Positions 46,216-54,774 of a DNA stretch of 64,000 nt are shown here, piece after piece. A program made the position numbers and the translations under genes. Where the stretch lies: contig QGHH01000004.1 of the NCBI GenBank assembly GCA_003640645.1, positions 228,875-292,874 of the forward strand. Reading direction: 5' to 3'. Source of the stretch: Fredinandcohnia aciditolerans. GTDB taxonomy: Bacteria; Bacillota; Bacilli; Bacillales; Bacillaceae_L. Numbering within the stretch: position 1 is the first letter of the stretch; every line of letters begins with the position of its first letter. The notes below the pieces were generated by a model that worked only from the letters and a program-made list of their open reading frames with translations, ran no database searches and was not told the origin of the DNA.

Positions 46216-47082
46216 ATGGTAAAAACAAAGAAAAAACGGGTATTAACAGAAATTAAACAACTTATTATGATTACCATCGGGGCTCTGATCGCGGGCTTTG
46301 GGTTGGAACTATTTTTAGTTCCAAATGATATTTTGGATGGTGGGGTTATCGGTCTGTCCATCATTGCGTCCAAGATATTTGGAGTTCCAATGAGTATCTT
46401 CCTTATAGTTTTAAATATTCCATTCCTTTTTCTTGGGTATCGAAAAATGGGAATTAAATTTACTTTACATACGTTATATGGCGTTGTTGTTTTATCCGCC
46501 TTTACTGCTTATTTGCATCATTTTGAACCTGTAACAGATGATTTATTTTTAGCAACCATTATTGGGGCGGTTATTTTAGGAACAGGTGTCGGATTGGTCA
46601 TTCGGACTGGTGGAGCTTTGGATGGTACCGAAATTTTGGCCATCATCGTAAGCAGGAAACGACCCGTATCTGTTGGACAATTTGTGATGATCACGAACGT
46701 ATTTATTTTTATTCTTGCTGCTTTGCTCGTATTCAGTTGGGAAACAGCCATGTACTCCATTATTACATATTACATTGCTTTTAAAATGATAGACATTGTG
46801 GTTGAAGGCTTGGAAGAATTAAAATCAGTAACCATTATTTCTGATATGCCTGATGAGCTTGCTAATGAATTGAATAAAGTTTTGGGTCGTGGAATTACCT
46901 TTATTCATGGTGAAGGGGCCTACACAAATGAACCAAGGAAAATCATTTATACAATTGTTAGTCGGATCGAGCTCTCCACATTAAAGGAAATTTCTCATGA
47001 ACTGGATCCAAGTGCATTGATTGCAATTGAAAATATCGCTGATGTGACGGGTAGTAATTTTGGAAACGGCAGCGGACATTAA
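46216..47082 (+). CDS. YitT-family membrane protein (DUF161/DUF2179)
   Basis: 288 residues: five TM segments in the first 190 residues with the family signature GFGLELFLVPNDILDGGVIGLSIIASKIFGVPMS and GTGVGLVIRTGGALDGTEILAI, then the C-terminal DUF2179 domain (ITFIHGEGAYTNEPRKIIYTIVSRIELSTLKEI). Members occur throughout Firmicutes; function unknown. Start at ATG 46216 with AAAGG upstream rather than the GTG at 46198. Confidence 0.92.
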   Translation: MVKTKKKRVLTEIKQLIMITIGALIAGFGLELFLVPNDILDGGVIGLSIIASKIFGVPMSIFLIVLNIPFLFLGYRKMGIKFTLHTLYGVVVLSAFTAYLHHFEPVTDDLFLATIIGAVILGTGVGLVIRTGGALDGTEILAIIVSRKRPVSVGQFVMITNVFIFILAALLVFSWETAMYSIITYYIAFKMIDIVVEGLEELKSVTIISDMPDELANELNKVLGRGITFIHGEGAYTNEPRKIIYTIVSRIELSTLKEISHELDPSALIAIENIADVTGSNFGNGSGH

Positions 47083-47088
47083 GTAGTA

Positions 47089-47121
47089 AATGCAGAGGCT
47101 AGATGGCCTCTGTATTTTTTG
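47089..47121 (+). terminator. Intrinsic terminator of the yitT-like gene
   Basis: TGCAGAGGC pairs with GCCTCTGTA, followed by T6. Confidence 0.8.
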
Positions 47122-47193
47122 TTATACAAGCATTTCGTTTTTACTTGCAGATTTGTTAAAATTTAGATGACGCTATAGAAATAGGTGATAATG

Positions 47194-47571
47194 ATGATTA
47201 ATAAAATTGGTAAAGTAACTGTTTATGTGGAAGATCAAGAACAAGCAAAGGATTTCTGGGTGAACAAACTTGGCTTTGTTTTAAAGTTTGAACAACCAAT
47301 GGGACCCGATTTCTCTTGGTTAGAAGTTGGTCCAAGTGAGAACGAGTTTACGACGTTGGTACTCTATGCGAAGGCAGCTATGGAGCAGCATGACCCATCA
47401 AAGGTTTCTCATCCATCGATTCTTTTCAGCACAACTGATATCGACACTGCTTATGAAAATATGAACTCAAATGGAGTTAAAGTTGGGGTATTACAAAAAA
47501 TGCCGTATGGCTCTATGTTCACCTTCTACGATCAAGATGGAAATGAGTATTTATTACGAGAAGATAAGTAA
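47194..47571 (+). CDS. VOC-family glyoxalase/bleomycin-resistance-like protein
   Basis: 125 residues, one VOC domain: KIGKVTVYVEDQEQAKDFWVNKLGFVLKFE ... YGSMFTFYDQDGNEYLLRE. The conserved His/Glu ligand positions look partly intact (final Glu in NEYLL). Activity unknown. ATG 47194 fits the AGGTGAT ribosome site best among three neighbouring start codons. Confidence 0.8.
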   Translation: MINKIGKVTVYVEDQEQAKDFWVNKLGFVLKFEQPMGPDFSWLEVGPSENEFTTLVLYAKAAMEQHDPSKVSHPSILFSTTDIDTAYENMNSNGVKVGVLQKMPYGSMFTFYDQDGNEYLLREDK

Positions 47572-47590
47572 GAGAGCTTTTCCCTAGAAA

Positions 47591-47612
47591 GCATGGTCCG
47601 CCATGTTTTTTT
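47591..47612 (+). terminator. Short intrinsic terminator
   Basis: GCATGG pairs with CCATGT around TCCG, followed by a T run. Confidence 0.6.
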
Positions 47613-47703
47613 CATTTGAACAAAATCGATCATAGGAAAATAGACATTCTATTTAGGTAGAATTATTCATATATATGTCCAAAAGCAATAAAGGACGGAT
47701 ATC

Positions 47704-48855
47704 ATGAAAAATTTAGGATATGGGCAATTGTTAATTCCGAGAGTCGCCCTTATGTTTATCTTAACCGTACTCATTTGTTTTGCAGCCGCATCAAGCATAT
47801 CCTCTATTAAAAAAGATTGGATGAGTTTTCGCGAAATCGATGTTAACATTCGAACCTTTCCAACTGAGTTTTTTGTGAAATTACTTGAATCTGAAAATGC
47901 CTATTTCGGACAATCTTTAACCGTGGAACAGGAATCTTTCACAAAAACCTTAGTAGAATCAACCTTTCAATTTAAATACGGTGATTTGCGAAGCTTTTTC
48001 GGCCATGAACTACCCGGATTATCTTTGCATCATACCGAAATCCTGGTATCTGGAGAAGGTACAGATTTCACCAATCTCCCATACGAATCGGCGCCACCTT
48101 TAGATGTCTTACTACAAGAAAGAGAAATGGCTCAAAAGGAACTGGATGAGTTTAATAAGGAAGATCCGAAAACTCCACCAGTCAATCTAGCCACGGATAA
48201 AAAGGTGCTAATCTACCACTCTCACAGTTATGAATCCTACTTACCTCTACTTGGACTTACTAGTGACCCGGATATGAATAAAGCTGTCGATTCTAAAACA
48301 AACATCACAGTTGTTGGCGAACTTCTAGGAAAAGAGTTAGAAAAATACGGAATTGGGGCAGTTATCGATAAGACGAATATTGGGCAAATATTGAAGAAAA
48401 AAGGGTGGGACACGACTGAATCTTATGCTGTCTCACGTGAAATCGTTCAATCGGCAATGGCAAGTGACTCCGATATCGACTTTCTAATCGATATTCATCG
48501 TGACAGTGTTCGAAAAGATGTAACAACTGTTACCATCAACAATAAACCATATGCGAGAGTATTTTTTGTGGTCGGAAAAGCGAGTCGTCATTTTGAAAAA
48601 AGTTATGCCTTGGCCGAGGCTCTAGATAAATCTATCGAATCGCTGTTCCCAGGAATCAGCAGGGGTGTGGTTGGAAAAGGACTGGACCAAGGAAATGGAG
48701 TGTATAATCAGGACTTAGCGGAAAACTCCATTCTGATCGAGGTCGGTGGCGTCGATAATGACATGAAAGAAATAAAAAACACCGTTGAGGCGCTGGCAAA
48801 GGTAATCAGTGAACATATCCTCGATGCTGAGAAAGTGAATGCAACAAATGAATAA
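47704..48855 (+). CDS. spoIIP: Stage II sporulation protein P
   Basis: SpoIIP is a cell-wall amidase/endopeptidase that works with SpoIID and SpoIIM during engulfment of the forespore. 383 residues: an N-terminal TM (PRVALMFILTVLICFAAAS), a linker, then the amidase domain with KVLIYHSHSYESYLPL (catalytic/zinc His), FLIDIHRDSVRKD and ENSILIEVGGVDNDM (Glu). Usual length. In B. subtilis it is under sigma-E; I did not find a strong match to that promoter here. A small membrane-protein gene overlaps its end. Confidence 0.92.
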   Translation: MKNLGYGQLLIPRVALMFILTVLICFAAASSISSIKKDWMSFREIDVNIRTFPTEFFVKLLESENAYFGQSLTVEQESFTKTLVESTFQFKYGDLRSFFGHELPGLSLHHTEILVSGEGTDFTNLPYESAPPLDVLLQEREMAQKELDEFNKEDPKTPPVNLATDKKVLIYHSHSYESYLPLLGLTSDPDMNKAVDSKTNITVVGELLGKELEKYGIGAVIDKTNIGQILKKKGWDTTESYAVSREIVQSAMASDSDIDFLIDIHRDSVRKDVTTVTINNKPYARVFFVVGKASRHFEKSYALAEALDKSIESLFPGISRGVVGKGLDQGNGVYNQDLAENSILIEVGGVDNDMKEIKNTVEALAKVISEHILDAEKVNATNE

Positions 48856-49018
48856 AGAGTTACTCTTTTGGCTTATTTGGTTGTTTGTTTCCACATTGTT
48901 TTGCTTTTTTTACTTACCCTTTGTCTATACCCTTGCAGCATTTCTCACTGGTATTGTGATGTGTTGCAAAGCGTTGATTAAACTATTGGTTGTAGAGAAA
49001 GAAAAACAACAGGGGTAA
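48848..49018 (+). CDS. 56-residue membrane protein overlapping spoIIP
   Basis: Read directly from ATG 48848, which lies 8 bases inside the end of spoIIP: MNKELLFWLIWLFVSTLFCF, FYLPFVYTLAAFLTGIVMCC, then KALIKLLVVEKEKQQG. Two membrane helices and a charged tail. The overlap suggests translational coupling and so a sporulation context. A terminator follows. Not recognised. Confidence 0.6.
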   Translation: MNKELLFWLIWLFVSTLFCFFYLPFVYTLAAFLTGIVMCCKALIKLLVVEKEKQQG

Positions 49019-49064
49019 AATACTCTAATCCCGCGCTGTAATAAAATTTTTTGTCAAACAAGAT

Positions 49065-49105
49065 TAGGTGCGTTTAACCCTTTATGGATTAACGCACCTA
49101 TTTAC
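49065..49105 (+). terminator. Terminator of the spoIIP unit
   Basis: AGGTGCGTTTAACC pairs with GGATTAACGCACCT, followed by ATTTA; the T tract is weak but the stem is long. Confidence 0.6.
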
Positions 49106-49130
49106 GTTCATTTTAATTCTTCCTATCAAT

Positions 49131-49769
49131 CTAATAAAGTCTTTTCGAATAACTTTCTTCAAGGCTATCCTGGATTGATTCTTTCGTTGCATGAGGGAGT
49201 TTCGTGTGTTCAAGTAACATTTTTACCGGGGATGGTAATTGTGATCGTTCCGGCCAAGAATCAGGCTTCCATAATCCCGATCGGATAAAGGCTTTGGCAC
49301 AATGGATAAAGCACTCCTCTACCTCAACTCCTATGCCTAAAAGTGGCTTTTTCCCATTAACGGCCATTTCCTCAAAGAGTTCATGGTCCTTGACCACCGT
49401 GGCTTTTCCATTCACTCTCATTGTTTCACCTAATCCTGGAATCATAAAAAGAAGACCTATCCTAGGATTCGTTAAAATATTTCGAAGTGAGTCCATTCTC
49501 TTATTCCCAGGTCTCTCGGGTATGAGTAAATACTTCTTGCTTAACACCTGAACAAAACCTGCCTGATCCCCTCTTGGAGAGACGTCACAAAAGCCAGATT
49601 CATCAGACGTAGATATGACAAGAAATGGTGATTTAGAAATGAACTTTACACAATTTTCATCAAGATAAGAAATAGCTTTTCTTTTGACCAACTCACTTGG
49701 AGTACCCATCATGGAGCGCAACTCTTCTTCTGTTTCAATTTTATGTAGAAATGGATTTCCTTTATTCAT
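49131..49769 (-). CDS. Pyridoxamine 5'-phosphate oxidase-family flavoprotein
   Basis: 212 residues of split-barrel fold: FLVISTSDESGFCDVSPRGDQAGFVQVL, LLIPERPGNKRMDSLRNILTNPRIGLLFMIPG, ETMRVNGKATV and HCAKAFIRSGLW. It belongs to the large group of FMN-binding PNPOx-like proteins without proven PNP oxidase activity. Confidence 0.85.
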   Translation of the reverse strand: MNKGNPFLHKIETEEELRSMMGTPSELVKRKAISYLDENCVKFISKSPFLVISTSDESGFCDVSPRGDQAGFVQVLSKKYLLIPERPGNKRMDSLRNILTNPRIGLLFMIPGLGETMRVNGKATVVKDHELFEEMAVNGKKPLLGIGVEVEECFIHCAKAFIRSGLWKPDSWPERSQLPSPVKMLLEHTKLPHATKESIQDSLEESYSKRLY

Positions 49770-49820
49770 TTAAGTCACACCTTCTTTTTTTGTAGTAAAA
49801 AACCAGATACTCCTCTTCGT

Positions 49821-51092
49821 TTATTTACTAACCGTCACACTAGGGTCCTGGGGAATGATTGTGGCTTGTTTTTTTATGATTAATACAAACAGGGTTGCAA
49901 CGATACATAGGACTCCTGCGGATAGAAACGTAATGGTGTAGCTATGGAAAACCTCGTAAAAATATCCACCTAAATATGCAGCTACTCCAGATCCGATTTG
50001 GTGGGCTGCAAACACCCAGCCATAAATAATCGGCCCATTTATTTTTCCGAAGAAGTCAGCTGCTAGTCGAACCGTTGGCGGAACCGTAGCAATCCAGTCC
50101 AATCCATAAAATACAGCAAAGGCGATAAGCATCACATACGACTGCATCTGAAGAGCGTACGGCAACACGAGTAACGACAGTCCTCGAAGACCATAAAACC
50201 AAAATAAGAGCCAACGGTTGTCGAAGCGATCAGATAACCAGCCCGCAATCATCGTTCCGATTATATTAAAAACACCCATGAACGCGAAGATGCTCGCTGC
50301 GTGTACCTCAGGTATTCCATGGTGGGTTGAGGCTGGGATAAAATGTGTACCTAAAAGACCTGCAGTCGACAAGCCGCAAATGAAGAAACTACCTGACAGT
50401 AACCAAAACGGTACGGAGCGCATTCCAATCCATAGCACTTCAAAGGCAGAACTGATTGGATTCTTTTTAGTTTCATTTTTCACTTCTTCCTTGGTTGCCC
50501 CATAAGGAAGAAGCCCCTTATCACGTGGATGATCCTTCATCCAAATAAAGATGATCGGGGTTATTAGGAGTCCTAGTCCGATAAATACAGTCGTTCCTAC
50601 TCTCCAGGAAAATTCCTCAGTTAAAAATGATAATAACGGTAAAAAGACCATTTGCCCCGCAGCGGTTGCAGCCATAAGGAGACCCAAAACCATTCCGCGC
50701 TTTTCTTCAAACCAAATCGTTGCGATATTTGCTGAAAGTACGGATAAAAAAACGCCCGAACCTATCCCAATAATGACTCCCCAAATGAGGTGAAGCTGCC
50801 AAATATGTGTCATGTACAAACTTGTAATTAATCCGATAACTAACAGGACCATCGAGTAGGCCATGATTTTTCGAACGCCTAATCTCTCAAGCCCCGCAGC
50901 AATGAACGGCCCTGAAATTCCATAGAGTATGAGATTAATAGCAAAAGCAAATGAAATGGATGAACGGCTCCACTCAAACTCTTGCTCTAGCGGAATTAAA
51001 ATAACACCTGTAATTGAGCGAATTCCAGCTGCTATCAATACCGCAACGAATGTAATCCAAACCACAACCCAGCCATAATGCATGGACAGCAC
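49821..51092 (-). CDS. Major facilitator superfamily transporter, OFA/monocarboxylate type
   Basis: 423 residues, 12 hydrophobic segments. The start HYGWVVVWITFVAVLIAAGIRSITGVILIPLEQEF and the LGVRKIMAYSMVLLVIG, GIGSGVFLSVLSANIATIWFEEKRGMVLGL segments are typical of oxalate:formate antiporter and monocarboxylate transporters. Substrate unknown. It lies 24 bases after a VOC gene on the same strand. Confidence 0.88.
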   Translation of the reverse strand: MLSMHYGWVVVWITFVAVLIAAGIRSITGVILIPLEQEFEWSRSSISFAFAINLILYGISGPFIAAGLERLGVRKIMAYSMVLLVIGLITSLYMTHIWQLHLIWGVIIGIGSGVFLSVLSANIATIWFEEKRGMVLGLLMAATAAGQMVFLPLLSFLTEEFSWRVGTTVFIGLGLLITPIIFIWMKDHPRDKGLLPYGATKEEVKNETKKNPISSAFEVLWIGMRSVPFWLLSGSFFICGLSTAGLLGTHFIPASTHHGIPEVHAASIFAFMGVFNIIGTMIAGWLSDRFDNRWLLFWFYGLRGLSLLVLPYALQMQSYVMLIAFAVFYGLDWIATVPPTVRLAADFFGKINGPIIYGWVFAAHQIGSGVAAYLGGYFYEVFHSYTITFLSAGVLCIVATLFVLIIKKQATIIPQDPSVTVSK

Positions 51093-51116
51093 TCCTTCTT
51101 GTTTTACAATGCAGGT

Positions 51117-51500
51117 TTAAAGATTCTCATAGATTTCAATTAAATTGCCTGCTGGGTCTCGAAAATGTGCAACCTTCAGCATCCAATCAACTTGTTCGTG
51201 TGGCTTCGTGATGAACTCAAGTTTATCCTTCATTTTTTCGTATGTATCCTCGACACTGTCCACTTTAAAAATCAATGCCGAATTGTCCTGATTTTCTACA
51301 AGTGGTACATATTCAGTACCTATCGCAGCCACCATTTGTTTTCTTTCAAAAAGACCCAACTTCGCTCCACCAATTCCTGTAAAATCAGCATAATTGGATT
51401 CTTTATCCCCCCATGAAACTTCAAAACCTAATGTGTCTCGGTAAAATAAGAAACATTCTTTATAGTTATCTACTAACAGACGAATATGTGTTAAGTTCAT
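51117..51500 (-). CDS. VOC-family glyoxalase-like protein
   Basis: 127 residues: HIRLLVDNYKECFLFYRDTLGFEVSWGDKE at the start and VAHFRDPAGNLIEIYENL at the end, one VOC unit. Upstream of the MFS gene with a 24-base gap, so likely cotranscribed; a role related to the transported compound is possible but unproven. Confidence 0.82.
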   Translation of the reverse strand: MNLTHIRLLVDNYKECFLFYRDTLGFEVSWGDKESNYADFTGIGGAKLGLFERKQMVAAIGTEYVPLVENQDNSALIFKVDSVEDTYEKMKDKLEFITKPHEQVDWMLKVAHFRDPAGNLIEIYENL

Positions 51501-51630
51501 TTCGTCCCTCCTTATTTAAACGTTTACTCGTAATATGTATTTTAGATATTTCCATTATATGTTTTTCGGAAATTTCCGTCTAATTGTATTTGGTTGTGGA
51601 CTAAGGATCGGGTTTCGAAAAATTTTGGTT

Positions 51631-51720
51631 AACAGCCATAAGTTTTAATTATTGGCCATAAAATCATTTTATTGGCCATAAATTTTATTTATTAGCCATA
51701 TTTTTGGATTATCAGCCATA
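51631..51720. repeat. Five-copy 20-base phased repeat (GCCATA core)
   Basis: GCCATA ends at 51640, 51660, 51680, 51700 and 51720, a strict 20-base period. Consensus of the conserved part is ATTGGCCATA (with variants AACA, ATTA, ATCA before GCC); the intervening 10 bases vary. Non-coding. Confidence 0.9.
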
Positions 51721-51763
51721 AGTGGTCGCAATGACTTGTTTTTTTCAGGAATCACTCACTTAT

Positions 51764-51867
51764 ACTGGCCTATAACCTTTTGGTTACTGCCGCTAATTCG
51801 GAAATACTGCCACTATTCCAAAAATACTGCCGCTAATCGCCAACTTACTGCCATTAGCGAAAATCAC
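51764..51867. repeat. Five-copy 20-22-base phased repeat (ACTGCC core)
   Basis: ACTGCC or ACTGGCC starts at 51764, 51786, 51806, 51826 and 51847, spacing 22, 20, 20 and 21. It lies about 40 bases after the GCCATA array and has a different core. Together they fill the gap 51501-51908. Confidence 0.85.
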
Positions 51868-51871
51868 CACA

Positions 51872-51903
51872 CATTAAAGCCCCAAGGAATCTCCTTGGGG
51901 CTC
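51872..51903 (-). terminator. Intrinsic terminator of the AraC-type gene
   Basis: AGCCCCAAGGA pairs with TCCTTGGGGCT over a short loop; T-rich on both sides. Confidence 0.75.
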
Positions 51904-51908
51904 TCTCT

Positions 51909-52763
51909 TTACTTTACTGGTATCCAAATTTCTGAGTAGTAATCGGGGTCTGCTGCGTTTCCGTCTGAGTATAGCTCAAGCTCAGCAGTCCCTGCATACG
52001 CATACCCGCTTGATGGAAACCATTCTGAGTAGATTTTTTTCCATGCGTCCTGCATCGCGTGTGGCATCGCGCCATGAACCTCGAATACGGCCCATTTTGA
52101 AGCTGGTATGTCTAAAATGTCATACTTTCCAGATGCTCCATCCTTGTTTTCCACAGCAACCCAATAATCGATTGCTCTAACATTTGGCTCACTAACACAA
52201 ATGCCTAATATTCCGTTCGTTTCGCCAGTCATTAGCGGAATCAATGAATCGCAGGTACCATCGGAATTCACTTCATCCCATAATTTCGGGATCATACTGA
52301 GATGCTCATCATTCACACATGAAAACGTTCGTTTTACCCCAACTGCTTTAAATCCTTCCTTCTCAACAATTCGATACTTCACTGGATCTACTCCTTTCAG
52401 ACTCACCTGGATGACCAGGCGGCTATATGATTGCAGCTTTCCAATCCCCTTCCGGACATCGCTTGGCGTTACACCGTGTTGTTTCCGAAAGGCTTTTGTG
52501 AAAGCCTCGGGAGTGTCGTAGCCATATTTGTAGGCTAGATCAATAATCTTTGTGTCTGTTCTCGATAGTTCTTCAGCTGCTAATGTTAACCTGCGTCGGC
52601 GGAGGTATTCACCCACTGTAATGTCTGTTAGAATCGAAAATGTCCGTTGAAAATGAAACGGTGATGCATTTGCACGACTCGCTATCTCTTCAATTGAAAC
52701 TTCCGTTAGCAGATGGTCCTCCATATAATCAATTGCGTTCTGTAATGATTCTAGCCAACTCAT
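51909..52763 (-). CDS. AraC-family regulator with GyrI-like effector domain
   Basis: 284 residues. Two HTHs at the N-terminus (SIEEIASRANASPFHFQRTFSILTDITVGEYLRRRRLT and IIDLAYKYGYDTPEAFTKAFRKQHGVTPSDVRKG). The C-terminal 160 residues form a GyrI-like small-molecule-binding domain ending ELYSDGNAADPDYYSEIWIPVK. It resembles Rob/SoxS-type and BmrR-like multidrug sensors. Target genes unknown. ATG 52763 follows AAGGAGTGAGGGAA. Confidence 0.9.
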   Translation of the reverse strand: MSWLESLQNAIDYMEDHLLTEVSIEEIASRANASPFHFQRTFSILTDITVGEYLRRRRLTLAAEELSRTDTKIIDLAYKYGYDTPEAFTKAFRKQHGVTPSDVRKGIGKLQSYSRLVIQVSLKGVDPVKYRIVEKEGFKAVGVKRTFSCVNDEHLSMIPKLWDEVNSDGTCDSLIPLMTGETNGILGICVSEPNVRAIDYWVAVENKDGASGKYDILDIPASKWAVFEVHGAMPHAMQDAWKKIYSEWFPSSGYAYAGTAELELYSDGNAADPDYYSEIWIPVK

Positions 52764-52786
52764 TTCCCTCACTCCTTACCTTCATT

Positions 52787-53299
52787 CTACTTGTCACACA
52801 TTTTTCCATCCTGTCTTTTTGTGCTTTGTTGAGACAGATTTTTCATAAAAAAGCTTCTTGTATCTTCGTGAGTAAGTTTGTCGCCGACCTCTTTTTCCGG
52901 TATAAATTGAAGCTCTGCAATTTCTTTATCTAATGGAGCAAATTCGCAATTAGAACCTGTGAATTCCACTAAAAACATCGTGGTTTCCTGGCGCTCATAT
53001 CCGATTTTCTTTTTCATTTTTTCAGGGAACTCAAAGTGAATTTTTTCATCAAACTGCTTTATGATCGAAAAATCGATTGAGCCTGTTTCTTCTTGCAGTT
53101 CGCGGAGGATTGCATGTCTTGGAGATTCATCACTATCTTCGATTCCGCCTTTAACAAAATCCCACTCGCCATCTATTTTTTTTGTACCTGTTCGAGTATT
53201 TATTTTTGTTTTATGTACGAGCAAATAGTGATCTTCTTTATAAACGATTGCTCCAACCGCTTGTCTAATCTTAAAAATGTTGCCATCTGTTTCCAACAT
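52787..53299 (-). CDS. Nudix hydrolase
   Basis: 170 residues. The Nudix box GGIEDSDESPRHAILRELQEETGS matches GX5EX7REUXEEXGU completely. AVGAIVYKEDHYLLVHK precedes it. Hydrolyses a nucleoside-diphosphate-linked substrate; the substrate is not predictable. Adjacent to the AraC-type gene on the same strand (23-base gap). Confidence 0.9.
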   Translation of the reverse strand: MLETDGNIFKIRQAVGAIVYKEDHYLLVHKTKINTRTGTKKIDGEWDFVKGGIEDSDESPRHAILRELQEETGSIDFSIIKQFDEKIHFEFPEKMKKKIGYERQETTMFLVEFTGSNCEFAPLDKEIAELQFIPEKEVGDKLTHEDTRSFFMKNLSQQSTKRQDGKMCDK

Positions 53300-53493
53300 T
53301 TTTCGCTTCCGCCCTTTTTAAAAATGATAAGATTTATATGTATTTCGATGCAAACAAACCAAAATCCTTTTAATATATTGAAACGTTTTGGATATCTAGT
53401 TTCTCTAACTAACGAGGAAAGGATTTGAATATTAGCAAACTGGTTGCGAAAGAAAAAAGGGGAATTTTCGAGCTTAATTACATTACCTTAAAT

Positions 53494-53527
53494 AAAAAAG
53501 TCAGGCTATGGTTGCCTGACTTTTTCA
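53494..53527. terminator. Intrinsic terminator near the DUF3231 gene
   Basis: AAAAAGTCAGGC pairs with GCCTGACTTTTT, working in both directions; it ends the DUF3231 gene on the minus strand. Confidence 0.8.
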
Positions 53528-53529
53528 TT

Positions 53530-54537
53530 TTATCGGTCATCTAGAAGTGCTTTCCTGTCAACAGCATGTGGGGGTTTTTCAAACCAGTGTTCGTCAATCA
53601 TGATATTTGCGCCATCTTCTGCGAATTTTCCTACATCGATAATGAACTTACCATACATCATCCCAAGGTCTCGTCTACCGTTCGTTGACATAGCGTTCGC
53701 ATAAGACCGAATCTTCATTGAGAACATATCAATCTTATGGAAAACCATCAACTTGTCTGAAAAAGGAGGGATGGATGATGGTTCCACTAAGTCATCAAGT
53801 AATGGATGCCCTGGTAGATTATTTTCATTTAATTTTTCCCTAGCATCTTTAATATGATCATGTGTAATTTCCACTCCGCGTTGCATAAACTCTCTTACTT
53901 TTTTATGAGTGGCTACTTGGCTAAATCCAATCAATAGCCCTTTACTCGCCACATTATTTTCAAGATTATCTTGAAGGTGTGCAATTTCTAAAGCATGTAG
54001 CGGTCTTGCATCACCAAGGAATCCAGCTAGATAGCTCTGTTTTTCCACAAAACTTACTTCCTTAGGGATTGGGATGATTGGTGGTTTTGTTAAATAACCT
54101 TTATTCTCTAGAATTTCATTTAGAGCAACTAAAAATTGAATTGTATTGTGGTCGATAGTAAGAATAAGTTCTCTAACGTCTTTCCGTATCATCATAGGAA
54201 TCGCAGTAGAGTAAAGGCTAAGCCCTGCCTTTGCAGTATACTTTAAATAATGAAGGTAAAATTCATCTGCAAACAATCTAGGGGCGTCTAGGTTAACATC
54301 CTTTTTAACGTCAAATCCAATCGGTATTGGAAAATTATCTTTTTTGAATACCTCTGTAATTCCAGTTATTATTTTTTCGCTGAGGCCTTTTGCTTTTTTA
54401 AGAATCTCCATAATATCAGGGTCCTGGCAATGTTTTTGATAATAGGTTAACACGCAAATGGCCATTGAGTTCCCCATGTAGACCGCCCACAGCTTACCCA
54501 TTTCTGCCGTAGTAAGTTGCTCATTAGTTGGTTTCAT
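53530..54537 (-). CDS. DUF3231 family protein
   Basis: 335 residues with two tandem, ferritin-like helical DUF3231 repeats (first MGKLWAVYMGNSMAICVLTYYQKHCQDPDI; second PLHALEIAHLQDNLENNVASKGLLIGFSQVATHKKVREFMQRG). Such proteins are found mainly in spore-forming Bacillales; function unknown. ATG 54537 was chosen seven bases behind AGGAG. Upstream are a forespore-type promoter match and a Spo0A-box-like heptamer. Confidence 0.85.
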   Translation of the reverse strand: MKPTNEQLTTAEMGKLWAVYMGNSMAICVLTYYQKHCQDPDIMEILKKAKGLSEKIITGITEVFKKDNFPIPIGFDVKKDVNLDAPRLFADEFYLHYLKYTAKAGLSLYSTAIPMMIRKDVRELILTIDHNTIQFLVALNEILENKGYLTKPPIIPIPKEVSFVEKQSYLAGFLGDARPLHALEIAHLQDNLENNVASKGLLIGFSQVATHKKVREFMQRGVEITHDHIKDAREKLNENNLPGHPLLDDLVEPSSIPPFSDKLMVFHKIDMFSMKIRSYANAMSTNGRRDLGMMYGKFIIDVGKFAEDGANIMIDEHWFEKPPHAVDRKALLDDR

Positions 54538-54565
54538 TGCATAACTCCTCATCACTTTTTTTATA

Positions 54566-54626
54566 TAGTATTTTCAAGCTGAGCGAATGTATTCAAAAAT
54601 CATAGGCTCTCAAATTTTTTTCGACA
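54566..54626 (-). promoter_or_regulatory. Candidate forespore (sigma-F/G) promoter with a Spo0A-like box
   Basis: On the reverse strand GAATA (54594-54590) and GAAAATACTA (54575-54566) are 14 bases apart. The -10 matches the sigma-F consensus GGNRANAMTW at 9 of 10 positions. TTTTTGTCGAAAAA with the heptamer TGTCGAA at 54626-54620 lies just upstream. Either could be chance, but the gene is of a sporulation-associated family. Confidence 0.35.
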
Positions 54627-54739
54627 AAAATTCTTTCTAATTACTAAAGATGTTGTTGATTCCACTACTATTTCTAACAACAATTGATTTCGACTGAAAA
54701 GACAACGACAAAATTCAACAATTTGGATTTTTTTTACAT

Positions 54740-54768
54740 TTGATTTCATGGTTTCAATCATGTAGTAT
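54740..54768 (+). promoter_or_regulatory. Promoter of the 6S-like RNA
   Basis: TTGATT (54740-54745) and TAGTAT (54763-54768) with 17-base spacing; start expected near 54775. Confidence 0.55.
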
Positions 54769-54774
54769 ACATAT

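Noticed and set aside
51631-51867. Phased repeats taken as a CRISPR array
   Set aside because: Cores are only 6-10 bases, the period is 20, and there are no cas genes; CRISPR repeats are longer with 26-40-base spacers.
53530-54555. DUF3231 start at 54555
   Set aside because: That GTG/ATG lies before the AGGAG ribosome site serving ATG 54537.
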